Assembly (NCBI RefSeq): GCF_009901955.1
Contig: NZ_WUTS01000001.1
Span: forward strand, 62,001 to 126,000
Reading direction: 5' to 3'
Source: Halomonas icarae
GTDB lineage: Bacteria > Pseudomonadota > Gammaproteobacteria > Pseudomonadales > Halomonadaceae
DNA length: 64,000 nucleotides
The notes beneath the pieces were generated by a model. The model was not told the origin of the DNA and made no database searches. It was given only the letters and a program-made list of their open reading frames with translations. This document shows, one piece after another, positions 26,188 through 32,253 of the stretch; position 1 is the first letter of the stretch, and each line of letters begins with the position of its first letter. Position numbers and translations under genes: made by a program.

Positions 26188-26432
26188 GCTTTAACTCCTG
26201 CACGATTGAAGCGTTTGGGCGAGTAATTAACTCGACGATGCTCTAACTCCTCGAGCCACTCGAAGACTTCGTGACTTAGGAAAGCGGTGATATGGGTGGA
26301 GACTTGAACAGGTCGCGGGAAGTCACCGCGGGCAGACATGTTGGTTAATGTGGCGCGTGATATCCCGGTCAATCTCTCGACCTCTGGCCAGCGCATAAGC
26401 CGCTTCGGATGGCTGTTGGCTTCCTGGTCCAC
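26184..26432 (-). CDS. alpA: AlpA-family DNA-binding protein
   Basis: The protein has 82 residues when read from a GTG start. It contains a MerR/AlpA-type winged helix: LMRWPEVERLTGISRATLTNMSARGDFPRPVQ is the helix-turn-helix and wing, and FLSHEVFEWLEEL is the closing helix. P4-type AlpA proteins activate integrase and act as excision or regulatory factors. The GTG at 26432 was chosen because GGAG lies 7 bases upstream. An ATG at 26396 would cut off the residues before the conserved LMRWPEV. It heads the replication-capsid part of the operon, after a 213-base gap with an inverted repeat. Confidence 0.8.
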   Translation of the reverse strand: MDQEANSHPKRLMRWPEVERLTGISRATLTNMSARGDFPRPVQVSTHITAFLSHEVFEWLEELEHRRVNYSPKRFNRAGVKA

Positions 26433-26585
26433 TGCTGTCTCCGCTCGATGTGTAGGGTGCCCCGGGCCCACGAGTTCAAGCCCAAACCCTTCCCGGGGCG
26501 CCTGCAAGACCTCGCTAAACTGAAGGCGAGTATTCCGGTGCAGGTACGGAATATGGTGAACGAGGTTGCAAGGCATTTCCTCCCG

Positions 26586-26619
26586 ACTTGTTGTAAGAAT
26601 GCGGGTTCTTACAACAAGT
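26586..26619. promoter_or_regulatory. Perfect 14-bp inverted repeat upstream of alpA, Ogr-site-like
   Basis: The arms ACTTGTTGTAAGAA and TTCTTACAACAAGT are separated by six bases. They contain TGTTGT and ACAACA, the half-sites bound by P2 Ogr/P4 Delta activators, but spaced 16 bases apart and not the usual 12. The centre lies about 170 bases before the alpA start, so a promoter 55 bases downstream would fit. There is no T-run on the minus strand, which argues against a simple terminator for the upstream gene. On the plus strand ATGTTTTTTGG follows, but no plus gene precedes it. Confidence 0.5.
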
Positions 26620-26645
26620 CATGTTTTTTGGCACTTTTGCCGTTT

Positions 26646-27221
26646 TTATTTGTTTATGTTTTGCGATTTATTGCGACGTTTTCGACGAGGTGTCACCGGT
26701 GCAAGCTGCCGATCGTTCTCTCTGAGCCCTTCGAGCCGCTCGTTGAACAGTGAGTCAATGAGAAGATCCATCGGCGTCGGCTGCTTCCCGTCGGCATGTT
26801 CGGTGGCGGCTTCCTCAAGCAGCAGGTAGTCCGGTGTCAGGATGAACCAACCCGTCTCGTCACCCCGGCCCCAGCCGCGGCCGTGGCGGTCGAGTTGCGC
26901 CGTATCGGTGCCGCGGCCCCATTGGTCGTCCAGCTTGCGGATGCACAGGTAACGGCTGTCGACTTCAATCGGCCAGCCGTCGTACTCCAGCCACAGTGTC
27001 TGGCGGCCGTAGCCTGCCCAGTGCCACCGCCATTGGCAGTGGCTGAGTAGGTGCTGGAGGCTCTCGTCGACTTTCCACTGACGCAGGCACTCCCGGCACT
27101 CCAGGTAGGCGGCCTGGTCGCCCTCTGCGGTGGGCGCCGTGGTTCTCACTCTCAAGCTGTATTCGCCGCAAAGGCGGCACTGCCGATGGCCGTGCCGCGA
27201 GGCGCGCTTCTGCTTGGCCAT
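26646..27221 (-). CDS. Zinc-finger protein with Ogr/Delta-like N-terminus (191 aa)
   Basis: The N-terminal 50 residues contain two CxxC pairs (CRLC at about 15-18 and CREC about 27 residues later) followed by QWKVDESLQHL. The arrangement is reminiscent of Ogr/Delta late-gene activators. A further 140 residues are Trp-rich (HCQWRWHWAGYGRQTLWLEY) and end in a basic tail (PRRKRRNKSQNINK). No domain is recognised for this part. It is the last gene of the first half of the operon, just before the TGTTGT/ACAACA inverted repeat. The function is inferred as transcriptional control. Confidence 0.6.
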   Translation of the reverse strand: MAKQKRASRHGHRQCRLCGEYSLRVRTTAPTAEGDQAAYLECRECLRQWKVDESLQHLLSHCQWRWHWAGYGRQTLWLEYDGWPIEVDSRYLCIRKLDDQWGRGTDTAQLDRHGRGWGRGDETGWFILTPDYLLLEEAATEHADGKQPTPMDLLIDSLFNERLEGLRENDRQLAPVTPRRKRRNKSQNINK

Positions 27222-27496
27222 CAGTTCAGCGCCTCTTCGTCGTCCTCGCCGGCGGCGTGGGCCAGGTGGTATATCTCCATGCGCGTCTGCGTGAGGCTGT
27301 CGGCGACGTTGGCGAGCAGATCGGCGATTGCCCCTGCCCCTTCGGGGCCGAGGCTGTAGCCATCCCGGGAAAGCTGGCGAGTCTCAGCCTCCAGGTCTCG
27401 CAGTGCCGCAAGGTCATGATCGAGCGCATCACGCCAGGTGATTAGAACGCTCTCAGTGATTGCGTCGATATCGCGCTCTTCCAGGTCGTAGGCCAT
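27221..27496 (-). CDS. Small acidic helical protein (91 aa)
   Basis: The 91-residue acidic protein starts MAYDLEERDIDAITESVLI and is mostly helical, with no recognised family. The ATG at 27496 begins 2 bases after the preceding stop, and its own stop overlaps the next gene's start by one base. It is part of a run of small overlapping genes typical of phage early regions. Confidence 0.6.
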   Translation of the reverse strand: MAYDLEERDIDAITESVLITWRDALDHDLAALRDLEAETRQLSRDGYSLGPEGAGAIADLLANVADSLTQTRMEIYHLAHAAGEDDEEALN

Positions 27497-27498
27497 GG

Positions 27499-27732
27499 TC
27501 ACAGCTCCTCTAGATTGATGTGCTCGAGCACCGCCCGGCGGGCGGCGCGTAGGTCGGCGGGGCGGGCATCCAGCCACAGCCAGTGTCCGCTTCCGGGGCC
27601 GCTCTCGACCCCGGCCCGGCGCGTGCGGCGCTCCCAGCGGTAGCGGCTGCCCATGGGGCTCTGCCACTCGACGACCGCGCCGGTATTGACGCGCTCGTCG
27701 AGGTCGCGAACTCGGGTCAGCATGGCGGTCAC
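27499..27732 (-). CDS. Small hypothetical element protein (77 aa)
   Basis: The 77-residue protein has MLTRVRDLDERVNTGAVVEW, then a beta-rich Trp/Arg stretch (GSRYRWERRTRRAG, HWLWLDARPADL) and a final helix. No family is recognised. The start overlaps the upstream gene by four bases (ATGA). A second ATG three codons in (27723) is possible. Confidence 0.55.
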   Translation of the reverse strand: MTAMLTRVRDLDERVNTGAVVEWQSPMGSRYRWERRTRRAGVESGPGSGHWLWLDARPADLRAARRAVLEHINLEEL

Positions 27733-28136
27733 TCCAGTGGCTCGGGCACGGAAAGTGCCAGGTCCTCACGCAAGACCTCCAGGGCGCTCGCATGTTGGCG
27801 AACTTGCTCGATGTCGCCTTCCCTCAAGCCGGTGTTGGCCAGGCTCTCGGCCAGGCCCATCAGGCCGGCCTGATGCAGATCGAGCCCTTGCAGGGTATCC
27901 AGCACCGCGGCGGCGCTGATCGTGACGCGGCGGAGCCGCTCCTGCTCTTGGCGCCATGCCTCGAGCTGATTGGCCAGCGCCCCCAGGCTGCCCGCTGTCT
28001 TGCTGAGGCTCTCGGCGCGCTCGGACTCGCCACTGTCGGCAAGCCAGCTGGCCTCCATGCTGACGGCGAGGCTTCCGGCCCTGACACCTCTGGCCATGGC
28101 CCTGAAGTCGACGCTGGTGGTCTGTTGTGTGGTCAT
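27729..28136 (-). CDS. Hypothetical helical protein (135 aa)
   Basis: The product begins MTTQQTTSVDFRAMARGVRA and is helical throughout. Ser/Glu-rich stretches (ADSGESERAESLSKTAGSL) are followed by a possible coiled coil (NQLEAWRQEQERLRR). No known domain is seen. The start is one base after the upstream stop and the end overlaps the next start. Repeated Ala/Leu heptads suggest oligomerisation. Confidence 0.55.
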   Translation of the reverse strand: MTTQQTTSVDFRAMARGVRAGSLAVSMEASWLADSGESERAESLSKTAGSLGALANQLEAWRQEQERLRRVTISAAAVLDTLQGLDLHQAGLMGLAESLANTGLREGDIEQVRQHASALEVLREDLALSVPEPLE

Positions 28137-28137
28137 G

Positions 28138-28479
28138 TCACACCCCCTGGCTTTGGCAATAGCAGTGAACGGCGCCGGCATCCTGGCTGCGTGCGGTGGC
28201 GCGAAGGTGGGCACTGTGCATGGCGCGCATCAGGTCCAGGGCATCAGAGGCGAGCAGTTGGGCGGCCTGTGCGATGTTTTCGACGTCTTGACCGTCCAGG
28301 CTTCGAGCGTCAGCGCCGGTGGCTACGGTGAACAGCATCGCCTGCGCAGCAGATAGGCGGCTGTCGGCCTGCTCGAACAGCGCCCGGGGGCTGGCTGCTT
28401 CATTCAGCAACAAAGTGGACTCGCCCATGCCGGAGGCGGACGTCAGAGGTTGAAGACGGGGAGGGGTGTTGATTTTCAT
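28138..28479 (-). CDS. Hypothetical helical protein (113 aa)
   Basis: The product begins MKINTPPRLQPLTSASGMGE and is a helical protein (RALFEQADSRLSAAQAML, ENIAQAAQLLASDALDLM) ending in GAVHCYCQSQGV. The layout resembles small DUF3077-like phage or plasmid proteins, but I cannot confirm this. GAGG lies 8 bases before the ATG at 28479. It is 11 bases after the PrtN-like gene. Confidence 0.55.
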   Translation of the reverse strand: MKINTPPRLQPLTSASGMGESTLLLNEAASPRALFEQADSRLSAAQAMLFTVATGADARSLDGQDVENIAQAAQLLASDALDLMRAMHSAHLRATARSQDAGAVHCYCQSQGV

Positions 28480-28490
28480 GACGGTTGACC

Positions 28491-28754
28491 TCATTCGTTG
28501 ACGGCTTGCCACTGCTGGCGAGCTTGGGCCTTGCGGCGGTCCAGGTATTCGGCGAGGTCGCCGGCGCTGACCAGCCAGGGCGACTTTTGCGAGTCGAGGG
28601 CGCGATACACCGGCACGGGCAGCGCCTGCGCACAGGCCCGGGTGCTGGCGGTGCGGGCGTTGATGCCGAAGTAGCGCGGCGCGACCTCCTCCAGGGGGAT
28701 CTCGGCGCGACCCTCGAACTCGGCAAGGAGGCCAAAATAGGTGGGTGTGGTCAT
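28491..28754 (-). CDS. PrtN-like pyocin-activator family protein
   Basis: The 87-residue protein resembles PrtN of Pseudomonas: YFGLLAEFEGRAEIPLEEVAPRYFGI is the family start, followed by an HTH-like helix set and SPWLVSAGDLAEYLDRR. PrtN proteins activate phage-tail pyocin genes after DNA damage, so this is a good candidate activator of the element's operon. The start overlaps the previous stop (TAATG). It is the second gene after the leading RHH repressor in the run of small genes. Confidence 0.75.
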   Translation of the reverse strand: MTTPTYFGLLAEFEGRAEIPLEEVAPRYFGINARTASTRACAQALPVPVYRALDSQKSPWLVSAGDLAEYLDRRKAQARQQWQAVNE

Positions 28755-29047
28755 TAGTGCATCCCCACGGAAGCGGCCCGGCGCTGACAGGCAGGCGGTG
28801 TCGGTGATGGCGTGTCGTCTTGTGAGATGAGGTCAATCAGGTAGGCGTAGGTCTCGGTGTCGAGCGCGCCCAGGGCAACGGCCATCTTGGCCATGCCGAT
28901 AAGCTCGGCACGCTGATCGGGGTGGCCGTTGACGCGATAGGCGACCAGCAGCTTGCCAATGGTGTTCACGGCGTTCTGGTGCGCGCTGAGCTCGGCCGAA
29001 CGGCGGGGGCTGTTCTTGCGTTTCTGTTGCAAATTGCTAGGATACAT
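28754..29047 (-). CDS. Hypothetical element protein (97 aa)
   Basis: The product starts MYPSNLQQKRKNSPRRSAEL and has a helical centre (QNAVNTIGKLLVAYRVNG, then ELIGMAKMAVALGALDTETYAYLIDLI). No family is recognised. AGAGGA lies about 10 bases before the ATG at 29047. Its TAA overlaps the PrtN-like ATG. Confidence 0.55.
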   Translation of the reverse strand: MYPSNLQQKRKNSPRRSAELSAHQNAVNTIGKLLVAYRVNGHPDQRAELIGMAKMAVALGALDTETYAYLIDLISQDDTPSPTPPACQRRAASVGMH

Positions 29048-29114
29048 GATGTCTGTTCCTCTTAGCGGTGGTCCGGACGTTTTGGCCTCGGGTGTTGGCG
29101 CACCCGGGGCTTCG

Positions 29115-29276
29115 TCATTTCTGGGCGCTGGCATTCTGCTCGTGGCGCATGGCCTTTTTGATTAAGTGGTTGATCAACCAGGTCTGGCTGCGCTCAGTAG
29201 CTTCCGCCGTCTGTTCCAGCCAAACCTTTACCTCGGGCTCGAGCCTTGCTTTGAACTGTGGATGGGTGTGTTTCAT
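29115..29276 (-). CDS. Small ribbon-helix-helix (CopG/Arc-like) protein (53 aa)
   Basis: A short frame encodes a 53-residue protein with a ribbon-helix-helix pattern. The beta strand HPQFKARLEPEVKVWLE is followed by helices ATERSQTWLINHLIKKAM. GGGAG lies about 5 bases before the ATG. It faces the Arc-like gene across a 102-base gap with three regularly spaced palindromes. The pair probably forms the switch that controls the element. It heads the long minus-strand operon. Confidence 0.7.
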   Translation of the reverse strand: MKHTHPQFKARLEPEVKVWLEQTAEATERSQTWLINHLIKKAMRHEQNASAQK

Positions 29277-29303
29277 CACGCTCCCTCTCGCGTTTTCATT
29301 GGT

Positions 29304-29364
29304 ACCTACTAGGTACGTATCAAAAGATACCTAGTAGGTCCGTTGTCGTCAACACCTACTTGGT
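29304..29364. promoter_or_regulatory. Three 11-bp operators spaced exactly 25 bp in the divergent control region
   Basis: ACCTACTAGGT (29304-29314), ACCTAGTAGGT (29329-29339) and ACCTACTTGGT (29354-29364) are near-palindromes starting exactly 25 bases apart. The third lies within the spacer of a plausible promoter for the Arc-like gene (TTGTCG at 29343, CATTAT at 29366, 17-base spacer). A weaker promoter for the minus-strand RHH gene (TTGATA on the minus strand at 29318-29323) overlaps the first two. The layout is that of a phage repressor switch. Confidence 0.75.
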
Positions 29365-29378
29365 CCATTATTTTCGGC

Positions 29379-29735
29379 ATGACGATCCAGACTGACCCCC
29401 AATACAAGCTGCGCATGCCGCCTGAGCTCCACGAGAAGCTCAAGGCGGCCGCTAAGGACAATCACCGCTCGATGAATGCGGAGATCGTGGCGCGCCTTCA
29501 AAGCACGCTCGAGGAAGGCAGCCTTTACGGGCAGCCAATCGGGTTGGCATCGGACACTCTCGCTGCGCTTGATCTTGACGAACTGCTCGAGACCGTAGGC
29601 GGCACCATGAAGACCCTTCAGGGCGCAAGCGAGGCCCTGTACATGGCCATTCGGCATGCCCAGCGGGCTGAGCGGGCGAAAGATCAAGCCGCCGATCAGC
29701 AAGGCAGGGCTGGTGAAAATGCTGACGACTCGTGA
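29379..29735 (+). CDS. Arc-family DNA-binding repressor
   Basis: The 118-residue protein has an Arc/Mnt ribbon-helix-helix at its start (QYKLRMPPELHEKLKAAAKD, then SMNAEIVARLQ), followed by a helical tail with GTMKTLQGASEALYMAIRHAQ that may tetramerise it. It is the only plus-strand gene between the integrase and the right end. It probably represses its own promoter and the divergent operon through the three 25-bp-spaced operators. No ribosome site is seen before the ATG at 29379. The predicted transcript start falls at or beside the ATG, so the mRNA may be leaderless, as for lambda cI. Confidence 0.8.
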   Translation: MTIQTDPQYKLRMPPELHEKLKAAAKDNHRSMNAEIVARLQSTLEEGSLYGQPIGLASDTLAALDLDELLETVGGTMKTLQGASEALYMAIRHAQRAERAKDQAADQQGRAGENADDS

Positions 29736-29857
29736 TCTCTTGCATGGCGACGGTGACTCCCTGGCGTGCGAATGGTGATGTTCAGGGTGAGGGGCGCCAA
29801 CAGCCGGCCCGAAGGTGACTGCATGGCGTCTCTTGCGTTATGGGGTAGCGGGTGGTT

Positions 29858-30127
29858 TTAGCCGGGCGGCGGGTTGCGGCCTGGTGTCGCGAAAGTGCTG
29901 GGTATCACGACTTCCAGACCCTTTATGTCGCGCTGCTGGCTGCTGAGTTTGGTTTGGCGAACGATCTCGGCGCGCATCAGGTAGGCGGCTCCGCACTCGC
30001 TGTTGTGGCACACGCCGTAGGCCCCGGCAGCAAGTCCGCTACGGCTACATCTGGGCCTGCGAATCTCGATCTCGCTGCCGCAATGCGGGCAGACGATAGG
30101 GAGGCGGTAGCCGATGGTCTGAGTCAT
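29858..30127 (-). CDS. ogr: Ogr/Delta-like zinc-finger transcriptional activator
   Basis: The 89-residue protein begins MTQTIGYRLPIVCPHCGSEI and has a second cysteine pair in VCHNSECGAAYLMRAEIV. The CPHC...CHNSEC spacing and following residues match the P2 Ogr/P4 Delta activators, which bind TGTTGT/ACAACA dyads at late promoters. The gene stands alone on the minus strand between two gaps. It may activate the element's own operon or respond to a helper phage. Confidence 0.78.
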   Translation of the reverse strand: MTQTIGYRLPIVCPHCGSEIEIRRPRCSRSGLAAGAYGVCHNSECGAAYLMRAEIVRQTKLSSQQRDIKGLEVVIPSTFATPGRNPPPG

Positions 30128-30191
30128 GGCGGCCAATCTCGGTTCGTTGTGTTCGAGTCGAGAATGGCAAGCGAGCAGGAAAAACAAAAGG

Positions 30192-30208
30192 CACTGACGC
30201 CGTCAGTG
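30192..30208. promoter_or_regulatory. Palindrome upstream of the ogr-like gene
   Basis: CACTGACG and CGTCAGTG are perfect inverted arms around one central base, 65 bases before the ogr-like start. The plus strand continues with TACTTTTTG, so a terminator is possible, but no plus-strand gene ends nearby. A repressor or activator site for ogr is the likelier reading. Confidence 0.45.
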
Positions 30209-30269
30209 TACTTTTTGAAGCGAAGACTTTGCCCCTCGGATTGAGCCGCATCGCAACCGGCCAAATCCA

Positions 30270-30306
30270 AAAGCGCCCCGCAGGCACATAGCCAGCGAGG
30301 CGCTTT
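30270..30306 (-). terminator. Terminator after the hicAB-unknown operon
   Basis: The arms AAAGCGCC and GGCGCTTT enclose a 21-base loop that itself can pair (GCTGGC with GCCTGC, one mismatch). On the minus strand the hairpin is followed by TTGG after the T-rich arm. It starts 18 bases after the stop of the 333-residue protein gene. Confidence 0.65.
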
Positions 30307-30323
30307 CGCAGGGCTGCCATGGA

Positions 30324-31325
30324 TTATTTGTCACCGAGCTGCTGTTGGCGCTCAAGCTGCCCGGCAGCCAGGGCCTCGCTCATTCGCTGATAGTGCTTAA
30401 GCTGCTGCCAACGCGGGGTGATCCAGGCCTCTATCATCCGCAGTGCGTTCGGGTGGGTGGCGGCCCAGTCGCCAGGCTGGGTGAACTCCTCATTGATACG
30501 GGCGTGAATCTCCTTGGCAATGGCGCGCTTCTGTCGAACCCGGCCGCTTGCCGGGTCTGTATGGTTGGCTTCTAGGTACTCGAGGGCAAATAACTCGGCC
30601 GGTCGGGCATTACCGGAAGCCCCTTTATCTGCATGCTTACGGCTCCTGCGCGCGTTGAGTGTCTTTTCGCGCTCACGTTGGATCATCGCCATATGACGGA
30701 GCGCCTCGCACAGCCTGTAGGCCAGCAGCTCGAAGCGCTCATGGGTGGTCGTATGGAGCAGACTGGATGCGGTATATAACGTGTCCATCAGCACGTCAGG
30801 CAGAGGGTCTAGTCCAACTTCCACTGCGAGTCGATCCGCGGCGCGTCTCGGGGTGTGCCCCTGGTTCCAGTCAAGGATCAAAAGCTGAGGGGCTTGCTCA
30901 TCGGGCAGGTCGAACCGGTTTTCTATGGGGTCAAAGCCGCGCGTCAAATCATCCCATAGCTCTAGGATATTGAAAGGGTCGATGGGTACGTCATCAAGAC
31001 GCAGGTAGGTTGCTGCTACCCGTCGAAGGTGCTCGATAAGCACATCAATCCCGGGTAGCGCCCCTCCCTGCTGGTGATCGAAGAAATACCCTCGGCGCGC
31101 GACCTTGCATGCTATATCCGGCTTTGACTTGCGCATCAGTTCCGCAAGTCGAAGCAGCCATCTCAGCAAATCGACTATTCCTGTGAGCTCGCCGGACCGC
31201 AGCCGCTCTTCACGCGTACGGGTTTCCCCAGGCTTGGCGACTTCGCCCAAGTGAAGCAAGAGACTGTCGAAGGCTTCGTCGAAGCTGGCAGGCTGGTGCG
31301 GCGGGAGAGCCTCCTTATTCGCCAT
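30324..31325 (-). CDS. Unknown cargo protein co-transcribed with hicAB (333 aa)
   Basis: I do not recognise this 333-residue cytoplasmic protein. It is helical and charged. A central part reads LLILDWNQGHTPRRAADRLAVEVG, another DTLYTASSLLHTTTHERFELLAYRL, and a C-terminal quarter (PAELFALEYLEANHTDP, RAIAKEIHARINEEF) resembles a helical DNA-binding or regulatory tail. No catalytic motif or membrane segment is seen. The ATG at 31325 starts 10 bases after the hicB stop, and an in-frame start 13 codons earlier would overlap hicB. Its place beside a toxin-antitoxin pair at the element end fits accessory cargo, perhaps defence, but this is inference. Confidence 0.6.
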   Translation of the reverse strand: MANKEALPPHQPASFDEAFDSLLLHLGEVAKPGETRTREERLRSGELTGIVDLLRWLLRLAELMRKSKPDIACKVARRGYFFDHQQGGALPGIDVLIEHLRRVAATYLRLDDVPIDPFNILELWDDLTRGFDPIENRFDLPDEQAPQLLILDWNQGHTPRRAADRLAVEVGLDPLPDVLMDTLYTASSLLHTTTHERFELLAYRLCEALRHMAMIQREREKTLNARRSRKHADKGASGNARPAELFALEYLEANHTDPASGRVRQKRAIAKEIHARINEEFTQPGDWAATHPNALRMIEAWITPRWQQLKHYQRMSEALAAGQLERQQQLGDK

Positions 31326-31335
31326 AGCAGGTGGC

Positions 31336-31692
31336 TCAGCGGCTGGGCTGGAGACCGTTCTCACCGGCGGCGCGGGCGATGGCGTCGGTAGCCCACTGGT
31401 TCAGGCTCTTGCCGGATGCCTGCGCGGCGATGCTGGCGGCAGCATGCACCTCGGGAGGGATGCGCAGCAGCACCCGGCCGGAGGCGGGCTTGAGGGGCTC
31501 GCGGCCAGTGGCTCGACAGTCCTCGAGGTAGTGGTCGATGGCAATATGGAAGGCTTCGGTTAGCTCGGTGACGCTCTCGCCGTGGAAGCTGATTCGGTCG
31601 GCGATGCCGAGCACATGGCCGACGAAGACCTCGTCTTCGGCGTCGAACTCGATGCGGGCGGTATAGCCTTGGTACTTGAGCACGTTGGTCAT
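31336..31692 (-). CDS. hicB: HicB-family antitoxin with C-terminal RHH
   Basis: The 118-residue antitoxin has the HicB pseudo-RNase H fold (YTARIEFDAEDEVFVGHVLGI, then FHIAIDHYLEDC) followed by a ribbon-helix-helix domain (GRVLLRIPPEVHAAASIAAQ, KSLNQWATDAI). HicB neutralises HicA and represses the hic promoter. The start overlaps hicA by four bases, the usual hicA-hicB order. A palindrome before hicA is a likely operator. Confidence 0.85.
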   Translation of the reverse strand: MTNVLKYQGYTARIEFDAEDEVFVGHVLGIADRISFHGESVTELTEAFHIAIDHYLEDCRATGREPLKPASGRVLLRIPPEVHAAASIAAQASGKSLNQWATDAIARAAGENGLQPSR

Positions 31693-31946
31693 GGTCTGAT
31701 TCCTCTCTCGTCCAGCCAGGCGCGCACGTCTTCGACCTGGTACTTCTTGGCCTCCTTGCCGGGGTGCGGTCGGTGCAGGTAGAGCCGGCCACCTTCGCCC
31801 AGATCGAAGGCGATGCGCGATCCATCGCCTTCCCGCACTTCGCCGCCCAGGGCAGCGACAAGCGTCTCGATGTCGGCGAACACGATGCCGCTGGCCGTGG
31901 GGTGGCGGTAGATGGCCGCCAGGGTCTTTCGGTGCTTGGCTTTCAT
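31689..31946 (-). CDS. hicA: HicA-family mRNA-interferase toxin
   Basis: The 85-residue toxin begins MKAKHRKTLAAIYRHPTASG and has the HicA dsRBD-like fold with EVREGDGSRIAFDLGEG and LYLHRPHPGKEAKKYQVEDV. The usual active-site Ser-His pair of HicA (GSH) reads GSR here, which is typical of the KHRKTL-starting subfamily. Activity therefore cannot be assumed. The ATG at 31946 was chosen because the family start is KxKHRKTL. It is the first gene of hicA-hicB-unknown near the right end of the element. Confidence 0.8.
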   Translation of the reverse strand: MKAKHRKTLAAIYRHPTASGIVFADIETLVAALGGEVREGDGSRIAFDLGEGGRLYLHRPHPGKEAKKYQVEDVRAWLDERGIRP

Positions 31947-31954
31947 GCTGGGAT

Positions 31955-31978
31955 GATAGCTTCGAGTGCTATCACTCG
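31955..31978. promoter_or_regulatory. Overlapping palindromes upstream of hicA, candidate HicB operator
   Basis: GATAGC / GCTATC (31955-31960 and 31968-31973) and CGAGTG / CACTCG (31963-31968 and 31973-31978) overlap each other, 9-32 bases before the hicA ATG. This position suits binding by the RHH domain of HicB. Confidence 0.5.
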
Positions 31979-32060
31979 ACAAGGTTCAGAAGGAGAGGTG
32001 GGGCGCGAAACTCTTTCGCGCTGCTGCATTTTTGCTAACGAACCGCTGAAAGTCCCATTC

Positions 32061-32129
32061 TTACTGGGGTGACTTCCAATCCATCATGGGGGCCACGGAG
32101 AAGGTGCGGTCAAGCTGAGGCATCGGCAT
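32061..32129 (-). pseudogene. dusA: Displaced native 5' end of dusA
   Basis: Reading leftward from 32129, a 22-codon frame encodes MPMPQLDRTFSVAPMMDWKSPQ-like residues (given here only to 22) and then stops. The part up to SVAPMM is the original dusA start. The codons after the attachment repeat belong to the element. It shows that the element entered codon 9 to 16 of dusA. The original dusA promoter should lie just to the right of it. Confidence 0.8.
32080..32102. repeat. Attachment-site core repeat at the right end (attR)
   Basis: This is the second perfect copy of the 23-bp repeat seen at 19014-19036. A single TTGCTAAC heptamer, also found repeated at the left end, lies 41-48 bases inside it (32032-32039). 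Confidence 0.9.
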
Positions 32130-32253
32130 CACGGAGGTCGGGCGGGGAGGAGGACGCATTCTACCAGCCCGCAGGCGTCAGGCCGAGGGGTGGACGACGC
32201 AGACACCGAGCGGTGGTAGCCTGAAGGCTGATGATGCTGTCTGGAGAGAGTGG

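Larger units (their letters stand above)
19014..32102. mobile_element. P2-related satellite-like element integrated in dusA (about 13.1 kb)
   Basis: The element is delimited by a 23-bp perfect direct repeat (19014-19036 and 32080-32102) derived from the 5' end of dusA, with the integrase gene next to the left copy. It encodes integrase, P2 gpA-type replication protein, gpN-type capsid, gpS-type morphogenesis protein, AlpA, PrtN, Ogr/Delta-like zinc fingers, Arc/RHH repressors and HicAB. No terminase, portal, gpO-type scaffold protease, tail or lysis gene was found. About 16 minus-strand genes from 29276 to 20695 are closely packed or overlapping and end at a terminator at 20651-20676. It fits a capsid-bearing phage satellite or a reduced P2-like prophage. 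The dusA 5' end is a known integration site for prophages and islands in Proteobacteria. Confidence 0.85.
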
